Of a DNA stretch of 26,266 nt, positions 1 to 7,130 are shown in pieces. The stretch spans positions 1-26,266 of the forward strand of contig CAZKLP010000008.1 of NCBI GenBank assembly GCA_964553885.1, read 5' to 3'. How positions within the stretch are numbered: position 1 is the stretch's first letter; every line of letters starts with the position of its first letter. Made by a program: the position numbers and the translations under genes. The notes under the pieces are model-generated. The model ran no database searches and was not told where the DNA came from. It saw nothing but the letters and a program-made list of their open reading frames with translations. Source of the stretch: JACPHB01 sp964553885 (lineage in GTDB: Bacteria > Patescibacteriota > Minisyncoccia > UBA10092).

Positions 1-1415
1 TTTTCTTTTCCGGGTTCAATATTTTTAATTGTTTTGCCAAATTCAATAACTTTTTGGTCGGGCCGGTTGTTCGGCCAATCTTTTACGTAAGCTAACGTGC
101 TGTAAAATTGCGCTGACCAAAGCATTAAGATCGTTGCCGTTAAAATTCCGAATGAAATCGTTTTATAAATGCGCGATTCTTTGCGTTTAAAGACATCTAC
201 TATAAAAATACTGGAGGCGCCGATTAGTAGTCCCCAAAATGAAGCGGCAAGAACTCCTTGAAATGGCCAACCTCCGGTTGCGTTTATGAAAAACGGCTGA
301 ACGATGGCGGCAATTGCTAAAACAAAAGTGATTTTGAAGTAATCGGAGTTAAGGCCGATTTTTTGCCTATAATTTCTCTCCCTGCGGGAGATCTCCCAAA
401 GGGAGACAAAGATTATAATTGCGCTGGCCGCGGCGACAATTGTTTTCTTAAAAATAAAAATCGTTTTTATAGACGTCATGGTGACTGACGGCCCAATCAA
501 ACCGGCTAAAAAATTTTTAGCGCCTATAAATGTTCTGTTGGTATAACTGCGGTTAAAGTCGCCTATCATATCGTGAAGCCCCAAATACCAAGTGTTTTGA
601 ATAATTTGCAATGCGAATCCTAGTATTGGAGCTGAAGCCCAAAATAGCCATTTTTTTAGAAAGAACTTTTTTAAAATCAAGATGTCAAATAAAATAAGAT
701 AGGCGAATACAAAAAAAGTGGCGTCGTAAGACAGAAGAGACAGGGCAAAATAGGCGAACCATATTAATAGATTGTATTTTTGATATTTTTTTGGGTTTTT
801 CTCCCTTTGGGATATGTCCCGAAGGGACACAAAATCATGCCAGGCCAAAACGCTTAAATAAAGTATCAAAAAAATAAACAAAATATCCCACGGCTGAACG
901 GAAATAGAATCAGCGTAATTTAGGAAAGTGACCGAAAAACCATAATAAATTGAAGCAATTATTGCTACAGTTTTACCCGAAACAGATTTTATAAACAAGT
1001 AAAAAAACAGCAGTCCCGTTAAAGAAATCAAAAGTGAAAAAATTCTGAATACGGAACGGTTTTCTAAACCAAGTTTTCCAATCAAGGCGTAAGGAAATAT
1101 ATAAAGTGGAGGGTAGTGTGTGTAATAAAGCCTTTGGTCGCGCGGCAGGATGCCGCCCGATTCATCAATCGATCGGTTTCTGAATTCCGGCTCGTCAAAA
1201 TATGGGATTAACTTACTGTACGGACTTGGTATGAATAAAAAATAATTTTTTGCAAAACCATCTTTTACCCAATATTCAACTGTCATCAATGTTTGAGCCG
1301 AACCGAAACCCCAGCCGTCCCAGCCGTTTTCGTCAAACGCTTTAACGCCCAAATATGAACCCAGAATAAAAATAATTATTAAAATTATTAAGTTATTTTT
1401 AGCAAAACCAATCAT
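1..1415 (-). CDS. Polytopic membrane glycosyltransferase, GT39/PMT-like, C-terminus beyond the window
   Basis: The reading frame is open on the minus strand from ATG at 1415-1413 to the window edge, about 471 codons, with no stop. The product starts with a hydrophobic segment (MIGFAKNNLIILIIIFILGS), then a long polar loop with WDGWGFGSAQTL and YYTHYPPLYIFPYALIGKLG, then repeated hydrophobic helices. This layout resembles GT39/GT83-type enzymes, which move a sugar from a polyprenyl-phosphate carrier on the outer face of the membrane (family knowledge; the exact family is inferred). The gene diverges from the epimerase gene at 1497 and has no visible Shine-Dalgarno sequence. Two related palindromic inserts at 375-407 and 798-830 are translated in frame. 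The substrate cannot be deduced. Confidence 0.75.
   Translation of the reverse strand, partial: MIGFAKNNLIILIIIFILGSYLGVKAFDENGWDGWGFGSAQTLMTVEYWVKDGFAKNYFLFIPSPYSKLIPYFDEPEFRNRSIDESGGILPRDQRLYYTHYPPLYIFPYALIGKLGLENRSVFRIFSLLISLTGLLFFYLFIKSVSGKTVAIIASIYYGFSVTFLNYADSISVQPWDILFIFLILYLSVLAWHDFVSLRDISQREKNPKKYQKYNLLIWFAYFALSLLSYDATFFVFAYLILFDILILKKFFLKKWLFWASAPILGFALQIIQNTWYLGLHDMIGDFNRSYTNRTFIGAKNFLAGLIGPSVTMTSIKTIFIFKKTIVAAASAIIIFVSLWEISRRERNYRQKIGLNSDYFKITFVLAIAAIVQPFFINATGGWPFQGVLAASFWGLLIGASSIFIVDVFKRKESRIYKTISFGILTATILMLWSAQFYSTLAYVKDWPNNRPDQKVIEFGKTIKNIEPGKE
375..407 (-). repeat. Palindromic double-hairpin element, copy 1, inside a coding region
   Basis: Two adjacent 5-bp hairpins with 3-nt loops (CTCCC/GGGAG at 378-390 and 393-405) are separated by AT. 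Read on the minus strand the 33 nt encode VSLWEISRRER. The copy at 798-830 matches it at 26 of 33 positions in the same frame. Confidence 0.75.
798..830 (-). repeat. Palindromic double-hairpin element, copy 2, inside a coding region
   Basis: Two small hairpins (TCCC/GGGA at 802-812 and GTCCC/GGGAC at 816-828). On the minus strand it encodes VSLRDISQREK, aligned codon for codon with VSLWEISRRER of copy 1. It lies between hydrophobic segments of the same membrane protein. Confidence 0.75.
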
Positions 1416-1440
1416 TGACTTTTTGTGTTTTATTTGTTAT

Positions 1441-1455
1441 TACTACGTAGTATTA
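1441..1455. promoter_or_regulatory. Palindrome in the divergent intergenic region, possible operator
   Basis: The 81-bp gap between the divergent genes starting at 1415 (minus) and 1497 (plus) contains a perfect 10-bp palindrome, ACTACGTAGT. Its position between two start codons fits an operator, but no convincing -35/-10 pair was found here. This is inference only. Confidence 0.25.
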
Positions 1456-1496
1456 CTTTACAGATCATTAAAAATATATCATAAGGAGAGGAAAAA

Positions 1497-2504
1497 ATGA
1501 AAGCTTTGGTAACCGGCGGAAGGGGATTTATCGGCAGCCATCTTACCGAGAGATTGTTAAACGACGGCCACGAGGTATTTAATTTAGATCTGGATGGAAG
1601 ATCTTTCAGCAATATTTGCCATCTCGCGCATGAGGAAAATCTTGTGGTTGTTTCCATGGATTTATCGGATCACGATATCACCAAAATGGTTGATGAAATG
1701 ACAGAGGCAAAAGTTGAATGGGTATTTCACCTTGCCGGCATGGCGGATGTCGTGCCCTCTATAAGCGATCCGTTGATGTACTTTAGGAATAATGTTTTAG
1801 GCACGCTCAATATGCTTGAAGCGTCGCGGCGAGCCGGAGTTAAGAAATTTGTGTATGCCTCTTCATCTTCTGTTTATGGCATTTGCGATTCGGCGGACAT
1901 TCCTACTACGGAATTTGCGCCGATTAGAACTCAATATTCTTACGCCGAAACTAAATATCAAGGCGAACGCTGGGTAGGCCACTATAATCAAGTTTATCGC
2001 CTGCCGACTATTTCTCTGCGGCTTTTCAATGTTTACGGGCCGCGAGCAAGGACGACCGGCGCTTATGGCGCCGTATTTGGAACTTTTCTGGCGCAGAAAT
2101 TAAACGGGAAGCCGTTTACGGTTGTCGGCGACGGCAAACAGTCAAGGGATTTTGTTTTTGTAACCGACGTTTGCGACGCTTTTATTGACGCGGCGGAATC
2201 GGAAATTTCCGGAAAAATTTTTAACGTTGGCGCCGGAAAGCCGCAAACTATTTCACGTTTGGTGGAACTTTTGGGAGGAGAGGTGGTTTATTTGCCAAAA
2301 AGGCCGGGTGAACCGGATATTACTTTCGCCGATACAACCAGAATTCAAAACTTTCTTAATTGGCGGCCGCGAGTTTCTTTTGAAAAGGGTGTGAAAATAA
2401 TGCTTGATAATATTGACAGCTTTAAAGACGCGCCGGTTTGGACACCGGAAACTATAAGCGAGACAACAAAAGATTGGTTTAATTTCTTAGGCGGGAGGAC
2501 GTAA
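1497..2504 (+). CDS. NAD-dependent nucleotide-sugar epimerase/dehydratase (extended SDR)
   Basis: A 335-residue extended short-chain dehydrogenase/reductase. The Rossmann motif GGRGFIGSHL is at residues 7-16, SSSSVYG precedes the catalytic Y139-x3-K143, and VVGDGKQSRDFVFVTD is the usual substrate-side signature of UDP-/dTDP-/GDP-sugar epimerases and dehydratases. It should interconvert or dehydrate a nucleotide sugar in the cytoplasm with bound NAD. The start is supported by AAGGAG about 8 nt upstream of ATG. The stop is immediately followed by the SIS isomerase start at 2505, so the two are translationally coupled. Which sugar nucleotide is used cannot be told from sequence; a heptose-nucleotide role is plausible from the neighbour. 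Confidence 0.88.
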   Translation: MKALVTGGRGFIGSHLTERLLNDGHEVFNLDLDGRSFSNICHLAHEENLVVVSMDLSDHDITKMVDEMTEAKVEWVFHLAGMADVVPSISDPLMYFRNNVLGTLNMLEASRRAGVKKFVYASSSSVYGICDSADIPTTEFAPIRTQYSYAETKYQGERWVGHYNQVYRLPTISLRLFNVYGPRARTTGAYGAVFGTFLAQKLNGKPFTVVGDGKQSRDFVFVTDVCDAFIDAAESEISGKIFNVGAGKPQTISRLVELLGGEVVYLPKRPGEPDITFADTTRIQNFLNWRPRVSFEKGVKIMLDNIDSFKDAPVWTPETISETTKDWFNFLGGRT

Positions 2505-3191
2505 ATGCCAAATAATATCGCCGCTGTCAAAACATATAAAGAGTTAAGAAGTTTGGAGGTTAGAGAGGCCAATGGCTATTTTCAAAAGTTTTCAGAATTT
2601 TTGAAAGAAACAAGAGTATCTTTTAATTGGTCCTTTGAGGATATTGAAAAAAGCGGCAGAAGAGTAATTGAACTTGCAGACGCTATAAATCATCTTATAA
2701 AAAATAGGTTGCCTGTCAACGATACTGGCAACGTAAGGATAAGGATTATGATAATCGGTAATGGTGGTTCTGCAGGAATTGCAATGCACGCGCTTGCTGA
2801 TTACGCCAATGCCGGCGAGTTTAAAACCGTAGATTTTTATAATCCAGCGCTCTTGACTTGCATGTCTAACGATTACGGTTATGAGAATGTTTTTTCTAAG
2901 CCGATCGAAATGTTTGCCGAAAAGGACGATATACTTTTTGCGATATCAAGTTCTGGTAAGTCACCGAATATTATTAACGCGGCGAAAGCGGCTAAAAAAC
3001 TTGGTTGCTATGTCGTTACCTTTTCCGGTTTTGACGCCGATAACCCGTTGCGAAAAATAGGAAATCTGAATTTTTACACTCCATCAACTCACTATGGTTT
3101 TGTGGAACTTGCGCATCAGACATTAATCCATTGTATTTTAGATTTATTTGTGAGAAATAAGATTTATGAGAAAGAAAAAGAACTTTATTAA
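2505..3191 (+). CDS. SIS-domain sugar-phosphate isomerase, GmhA-like
   Basis: A 228-residue protein with one SIS domain. Visible motifs are the phosphate-binding GNGGSAGIAMH, the SSSGKSPNIINAAK turn, TFSGFDADNPLR, and a C-terminal helix VELAHQTLIH carrying the conserved His. These match phosphoheptose isomerase GmhA, which converts sedoheptulose 7-phosphate to D-glycero-D-manno-heptose 7-phosphate. It begins directly after the epimerase stop, with GGGAGG upstream. With the PfkB kinase and cytidylyltransferase downstream it suggests an activated heptose route; no GmhB-like phosphatase is visible in the window. A different ketose phosphate substrate is possible. Confidence 0.85.
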   Translation: MPNNIAAVKTYKELRSLEVREANGYFQKFSEFLKETRVSFNWSFEDIEKSGRRVIELADAINHLIKNRLPVNDTGNVRIRIMIIGNGGSAGIAMHALADYANAGEFKTVDFYNPALLTCMSNDYGYENVFSKPIEMFAEKDDILFAISSSGKSPNIINAAKAAKKLGCYVVTFSGFDADNPLRKIGNLNFYTPSTHYGFVELAHQTLIHCILDLFVRNKIYEKEKELY

Positions 3192-3197
3192 AATCAA

Positions 3198-3232
3198 CCC
3201 CGTTAAATGATAATCTAACGGGGATTTATTTT
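3198..3232 (+). terminator. Intrinsic terminator after the SIS isomerase
   Basis: Perfect 8-bp stem CCCCGTTA / TAACGGGG (3198-3205 with 3216-3223) followed by ATTTATTTT. It lies 7 nt past the stop and ends the two-gene 1497-3191 unit. Confidence 0.8.
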
Positions 3233-3269
3233 GGTCGCATAATTTACCTATAGGATTCTTATGCGACGG
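3233..3269. repeat. 37-bp interspersed palindromic element, copy 1
   Basis: Outer arms GTCGCATAA / TTATGCGAC enclose a central CCTATAGG palindrome. A second copy of exactly the same length is at 12490-12526. Each copy sits immediately after an intrinsic terminator and upstream of a glycan gene. Here a T-rich run follows, so the hairpin could also reinforce termination. Confidence 0.8.
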
Positions 3270-3293
3270 TTTTTTTATTTTAAAAGAAACCAT

Positions 3294-3322
3294 TTGCCAA
3301 ATTAGCGGTTTTATTATATTAT
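3294..3322 (+). promoter_or_regulatory. Sigma70-type promoter for the first radical SAM gene
   Basis: TTGCCA at 3294-3299, a 17-bp spacer and TATTAT at 3317-3322. Transcription would start near 3329, leaving a leader of about 44 nt that carries AAGGAGG before the GTG start at 3373. Confidence 0.6.
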
Positions 3323-3372
3323 ATAGAGCAAAATTGTTATTTAAAAATTTAATTATTTAAGGAGGAAGTCCA

Positions 3373-5322
3373 GTGGGTATTTCTACTAAGGGTCGAATAT
3401 TATTCGGAATGCGCGATGACGGCGATATGACGGAGCCGATGAGCATAATGCTGCTTTCGGCTTTGGCTAAAAAGAATGCCAACTTTGAAACTGATCTTTG
3501 GGTTATGGAGCGCGACGATTTGTCACAAACATTAAAAAGGTTTCGTCCCGACATTGTCGCTTTTAGCGGCATAACAGGTTCGCACAAGTATTATCTTGAA
3601 GCGGCCAAGCGAGTTAAAACAATAGATAGTCGTCCGAAAATTATTGTCGGCGGACCCCACTTTACTTTTTTCCCCGGAGAAATTCTTCGGAATGAATCTA
3701 TTGACGCTCTTTGTGTCGGCGAAGGAGACGATGCTTGGGTAGAATGGCTGAAGGCGTTTGAAAACAATCTTAATCAAAACGAAATTCCTAATATAGTTAC
3801 TCGGGAAAATATGGAGAAGGTGCTCAAAAATCCTAAAGACCAAGTTTCATCCTTGAATATTATTAACCATGAAGGTCCTTCGCAAAGCCCCGGAATGGTC
3901 GACTATAGTTTAGACCCGAAATTTATGAGAGGAAGAAAAACCGATTTAGACGATCTTCCTTTTTTGGACAGGGGACTCATTTACGATAATACCGAGTTTA
4001 AGTATCGCTACAAGCGAACAATTATGGCGTCGCGCGGCTGTCCGTTTCGCTGTACCTATTGCTTTGAACATCAATGGAATGCGTTGTACAAAAAAGTTAG
4101 AAATCCCGGCGCTATAAGACAGCTTTATGGCGTTGATCGGCTTTTAGACGAACTTGAGGATCTTATCGGGCGGTACGACACGCGATTTATCAAGTTTTAT
4201 GATGATGTTTTTCCGCCGTTTCCAAATATTAAAGAAAAGGCCTGGCATGAAGAATTTTGCGAAAAATATCCCAAACGCATCGGCTTGCCATTTCACGTTC
4301 TAACTCGCTGCGACTTGGTTGTTGATCTTTTTGAAAAAGGCGGCATGGATATTTTGAAAGACTGGAAAAAAATTGGCATGGCTTCTCTTACGATGTCGAT
4401 TGAATCCGGTAATCAGTTTATCCGCGATCATGTTGTTATGCGCGACATGACCAGATATGACATTGAAACGGCGTTCAGGCGATGCTGGAATATTGGATTA
4501 GATACTTTTCCCAACGATATTTTGGGAATTCCGGCGCCAATTATACCCAAAGTGAATGACCCGGATTTTGACGAGAAAATTCAGGAAGTAAAGCGGCAAT
4601 GTAAAATCTTAAGAGAAATTAATCACCGTAAAATTGATTTGGATGCGGTAGAAAAAACCGCTTCCGATTGGTTTATTGACTCATATGAAAGACGTAAATA
4701 TATTGTAAATTTTTTAAAGTCTGCCGGTTTGCGTGAAAGTTATAAAGAGTACGATAAAGAATCGGTGCTTTTTGTTTTAAAACAAAGGCCGGGTTTTCCG
4801 GAATTTCCAATTTTGGCTCCTTATCCAAAAACGAAAGCCACCGAATGGTGCATGGCTATAGGCGCTTTTGATGGCGATTTTAACAGACTTCATGCGAGCT
4901 ACCAAAATGTTTCCTATCTTAGTTATTACGATGATGAATATAAGAAGGTAATGCATAACTACGAACTTTTAGGTAGTTTTGCTTCTCTTTTTTCTGGAAG
5001 TCGAAATCCAATTATGCGTTTTTTTGAGCCACTTATTTTAAAAATCTGTTTCGACTATTTAGCAGAAATTACCAGCCCAAAGGCAACCAAATTTTATGGA
5101 TGGCTATATACCGTATCAAAAACTTATCTGCATTACAAAAAAATTTATCCGATTAAATACAGCTTAATAGAAAAATTTCGATTCTTTAAGCAGATGTCCG
5201 GCCTTGATTTCTGGAAACAATTTAAAGAAAGAAAAAATAGGCCTCTTTGGCAAGTTCGAGGTAAGTCATTACGGCGGGCAGAACGACCGGGTCAAACTCT
5301 CGGCGGTCCACCTTCTATCTAA
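3373..5322 (+). CDS. B12-binding-type radical SAM enzyme (BchE-like architecture)
   Basis: A 649-residue protein. The first ~150 residues look like a cobalamin-binding-type Rossmann domain (PDIVAFSGITGSH, IIVGGPHFTFFPGE), though the classical DxHxxG cobalt-ligand motif is not evident. The radical SAM core follows with CxxxCxxC at C223, C227 and C230 in SRGCPFRCTYCFE. A long C-terminal region of unclear function completes it. Such enzymes use a 4Fe-4S cluster and S-adenosylmethionine for methylation, cyclisation or rearrangement of unactivated carbons. GTG start with AAGGAGG upstream. It is transcribed alone, between a promoter at 3294 and a terminator at 5335. A paralogue lies at 14232. The substrate, perhaps a sugar or the lipid carrier, is unknown. 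Confidence 0.85.
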   Translation: MGISTKGRILFGMRDDGDMTEPMSIMLLSALAKKNANFETDLWVMERDDLSQTLKRFRPDIVAFSGITGSHKYYLEAAKRVKTIDSRPKIIVGGPHFTFFPGEILRNESIDALCVGEGDDAWVEWLKAFENNLNQNEIPNIVTRENMEKVLKNPKDQVSSLNIINHEGPSQSPGMVDYSLDPKFMRGRKTDLDDLPFLDRGLIYDNTEFKYRYKRTIMASRGCPFRCTYCFEHQWNALYKKVRNPGAIRQLYGVDRLLDELEDLIGRYDTRFIKFYDDVFPPFPNIKEKAWHEEFCEKYPKRIGLPFHVLTRCDLVVDLFEKGGMDILKDWKKIGMASLTMSIESGNQFIRDHVVMRDMTRYDIETAFRRCWNIGLDTFPNDILGIPAPIIPKVNDPDFDEKIQEVKRQCKILREINHRKIDLDAVEKTASDWFIDSYERRKYIVNFLKSAGLRESYKEYDKESVLFVLKQRPGFPEFPILAPYPKTKATEWCMAIGAFDGDFNRLHASYQNVSYLSYYDDEYKKVMHNYELLGSFASLFSGSRNPIMRFFEPLILKICFDYLAEITSPKATKFYGWLYTVSKTYLHYKKIYPIKYSLIEKFRFFKQMSGLDFWKQFKERKNRPLWQVRGKSLRRAERPGQTLGGPPSI

Positions 5323-5334
5323 AAATTTAGAAAC

Positions 5335-5362
5335 AACGAGCGCTTGACGCTCGTTTTAATTT
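5335..5362 (+). terminator. Intrinsic terminator after the first radical SAM gene
   Basis: Perfect 8-bp stem AACGAGCG / CGCTCGTT (5335-5342 with 5348-5355), loop CTTGA, then TTAATTTA. Confidence 0.8.
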
Positions 5363-5384
5363 ATTGTAAGGTTTTTACAAATTT

Positions 5385-5432
5385 TGTGCTTCGACTTTGC
5401 TCAGCACAACCCTGATCAGGTCGAACGGGTTG
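5385..5432. repeat. REP-like double-hairpin intergenic element
   Basis: Two adjacent hairpins: TGTGCT/AGCACA and AACCC/GGGTT. In addition TTCGAC at 5390 and GTCGAA at 5420 form a larger imperfect dyad. It fills most of the gap between the terminator at 5335 and the next start. Its tandem-hairpin layout resembles the coding-embedded palindromes elsewhere in the window. Confidence 0.6.
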
Positions 5433-5462
5433 TACTTTTAAAATACGGAAAGAGAGGGCAAA

Positions 5463-5654
5463 ATGGCCTTAAACCAAAAGGTTAAAAATCTTAATGAGCT
5501 TGCTTTAATGTTTCAAAAATTAAAACGCGATGGCAAAAAAATTATTCATTGCCATGGTGTCTTTGACCTGATGCATCCAGGTCATGTTCGGCACTTTCAC
5601 GCCGCAAAAGCCCTGGGTGACATACTAATTGTCACTATAACGCCCGATAAGTAA
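5463..5654 (+). CDS. Cytidylyltransferase domain, N-terminal fragment of an interrupted nucleotidyltransferase-kinase
   Basis: 63 residues with GVFDLMHPGHVRHF, the HxGH nucleotide-binding signature of the RfaE2/HldE-type cytidylyltransferase superfamily (HPGH at residues 38-41). Translation stops at TAA in codon 64, just after TPDK. Reading through the stop in the same frame continues the family pattern (FNKGPGRTVF; compare KFVRKGPGRPIF in the intact homologue at 9297). The natural gene therefore spans 5463-7001 and one nonsense codon breaks it. The fragment contains the first nucleotide-binding loop but not the rest of the fold. ATG start with a modest GAGAGGG upstream. Either a real nonsense mutation or a base-call error. 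Confidence 0.75.
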   Translation: MALNQKVKNLNELALMFQKLKRDGKKIIHCHGVFDLMHPGHVRHFHAAKALGDILIVTITPDK

Positions 5655-5693
5655 TTTAATAAGGGACCGGGCCGAACGGTATTTACGGAAGAG

Positions 5694-7001
5694 GTGAGAG
5701 CGGAGTCGGTTGCCGCTCTAGAATGCGTTGATTACGTTGCCGTTAACCTTTGGCCGAAAGCCGTGGAAACTATTAAAATTCTATGCCCCGATATTTACGT
5801 AAAAGGCAGTGATTACACTAACGCCGATAAAGACGAAACTCGAGGTATTCATCTTGAACGCGAAGCCGTTGAGTCAATTGGCGGCAAAATTCACTTTACC
5901 GATGAAATTACTTTTAGTTCTAGTTCGCTTATCAATGAATATTTTGAAGTTTATCCTGTACCGGTTAAAAATTTTCTCAAAGATTTTCGCAAACGATATA
6001 GCGCAGATGAGGTTATTGGGCTCATTAAGGGCCTAAAAAAAATGCGGGTACTTTTAATCGGTGAGACGATTTTAGATGAGTATCACTATGTGGCGGCCAT
6101 CGGTAAACCCCCAAAAGGCGATCATATTGCCGCAAAATTTATTGGAGAAGAAATTCACGCCGGAGGAATTCTCGCTTGCGCTAATCATATAGCGAATTTT
6201 TGCGACAGCGTTGATTTGATAACATCTATCGGCAGACAAGATTTTAAAGAAGAATTTATCAGGGCAAGTTTAAAGCCAAATGTTAATCCTAATATTTTTT
6301 TCCATCCAACTGCTCCGACTATTGTAAAAAGGCGATATGTTAACCAAACATTTCTCAACAAGTTATTTGAAATCTATATTATAGACGACCGTCCATCGCC
6401 TCAACTTGAAAAAGAACTTTCAGAACATTTATTAAGAATTTTTTCCGCCAAAGAACTTCCTTACGATTTGATTTTAGTTTTGGATTATGGCCATGGTTTG
6501 TTGACACCGGCGTTGATTGAGCTTATATGTAATCAAAAAAGCTTTCTAGCGGTGAACGCTCAAACTAATACGGCAAATAATGGATATAACCCAATAACTA
6601 AATATTGGCGCGCCAATTATTTTTGTTTGGATGAACCGGAATTGCGACTGGCTTTCGGAGACAGATATAGCGACATAAATCAACTTTTAAAGAATTTTAC
6701 CCAACATATTTCGCCCGACGCTATTACAGTTACCCGGGGTCATTTGGGATCTGTAACTTTTGATGTGGCAAATCAGAGTTTTTTTGAAGCGCCTGTTTTG
6801 TCACAAAAAATCGTTGATACCACAGGCGCCGGTGATGCGTTTCTTGCTATTACCGCGCCTTGCGTCGCCGCGGGCATTCCCATGGATCTTGTGCCTTTTA
6901 TTGGCAATGCCATTGGAGCTTTAGCCGTCGGCTATCTCGGCAATCGCTCTGCTATTGAAGAGGCGCCGCTTTATAAATTTATTACGGCGTTACTTAAATA
7001 A
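5694..7001 (+). CDS. Rest of cytidylyltransferase domain plus PfkB-family carbohydrate kinase
   Basis: The downstream part of the same gene, readable from a GTG at 5694, which is probably not the original start. The first ~75 residues finish the nucleotidyltransferase domain (ECVDYVAVNL, DIYVKGSDY). The remainder is a PfkB/ribokinase-type kinase: LIGETILDEYHYVAAIGKPP at its start, VDLITSIGRQD, and the anion-hole/catalytic motif DTTGAGDAFLA, with GAGD at about residue 455 of the joined protein. HldE-like enzymes phosphorylate heptose 7-phosphate at O1 and then transfer a nucleotide. The order here, transferase then kinase, is the reverse of E. coli HldE. The kinase half could still be made if translation re-initiates. 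The gene ends at a terminator at 7017. Confidence 0.75.
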   Translation: MRAESVAALECVDYVAVNLWPKAVETIKILCPDIYVKGSDYTNADKDETRGIHLEREAVESIGGKIHFTDEITFSSSSLINEYFEVYPVPVKNFLKDFRKRYSADEVIGLIKGLKKMRVLLIGETILDEYHYVAAIGKPPKGDHIAAKFIGEEIHAGGILACANHIANFCDSVDLITSIGRQDFKEEFIRASLKPNVNPNIFFHPTAPTIVKRRYVNQTFLNKLFEIYIIDDRPSPQLEKELSEHLLRIFSAKELPYDLILVLDYGHGLLTPALIELICNQKSFLAVNAQTNTANNGYNPITKYWRANYFCLDEPELRLAFGDRYSDINQLLKNFTQHISPDAITVTRGHLGSVTFDVANQSFFEAPVLSQKIVDTTGAGDAFLAITAPCVAAGIPMDLVPFIGNAIGALAVGYLGNRSAIEEAPLYKFITALLK

Positions 7002-7016
7002 TTGTTTTTTAGTTAT

Positions 7017-7047
7017 AACGGGGTTGACATAAACTCCGTTTTTTGTT
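7017..7047 (+). terminator. Intrinsic terminator after the kinase gene
   Basis: Stem AACGGGGT / ACTCCGTT (one G-T pair) followed by TTTTGTT, 16 nt past the stop. Its loop contains the start of a TTGACA hexamer used by the promoter called at 7024. Confidence 0.7.
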
Positions 7048-7052
7048 AGAGT
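7024..7052 (+). promoter_or_regulatory. Promoter overlapping the upstream terminator
   Basis: A perfect -35 TTGACA (7024-7029), a 17-bp spacer and TAGAGT (7047-7052, 4 of 6). It would drive the 7131-9824 unit with a leader of about 70 nt that includes the hairpin at 7090-7116. Confidence 0.45.
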
Positions 7053-7089
7053 TTTTGAACTAATTTTAGGTCTTTGATAACCAATTATT

Positions 7090-7116
7090 CACTATTGATT
7101 TACGAAATCAATAGTG
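7090..7116 (+). promoter_or_regulatory. Perfect 12-bp hairpin just before the Shine-Dalgarno sequence
   Basis: CACTATTGATTT and its exact reverse complement flank an ACG loop. The hairpin ends two nucleotides before GGAGGA (7119-7124), which serves the ATG at 7131. There is no T-run, so it is not a terminator. A role in mRNA stability or ribosome access is inferred. Confidence 0.6.
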
Positions 7117-7130
7117 GCGGAGGAAGAAAG

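Noticed and set aside
3532..3843. A 103-codon minus-strand frame opposite the first radical SAM gene
   Set aside because: It is antisense to a conserved domain, with no ribosome-binding site or recognisable motif.
5652..5654. Reassignment of TAA as a sense codon
   Set aside because: TAA is used as a normal stop by several other genes here (for example at 2504, 5322 and 11455), and only this one gene is interrupted.
7074..7130. Upstream ATG at 7074 as the start of the second epimerase
   Set aside because: The 19 extra codons cover a perfect hairpin and the ribosome-binding site; ATG 7131 directly precedes the Rossmann motif at the usual distance.
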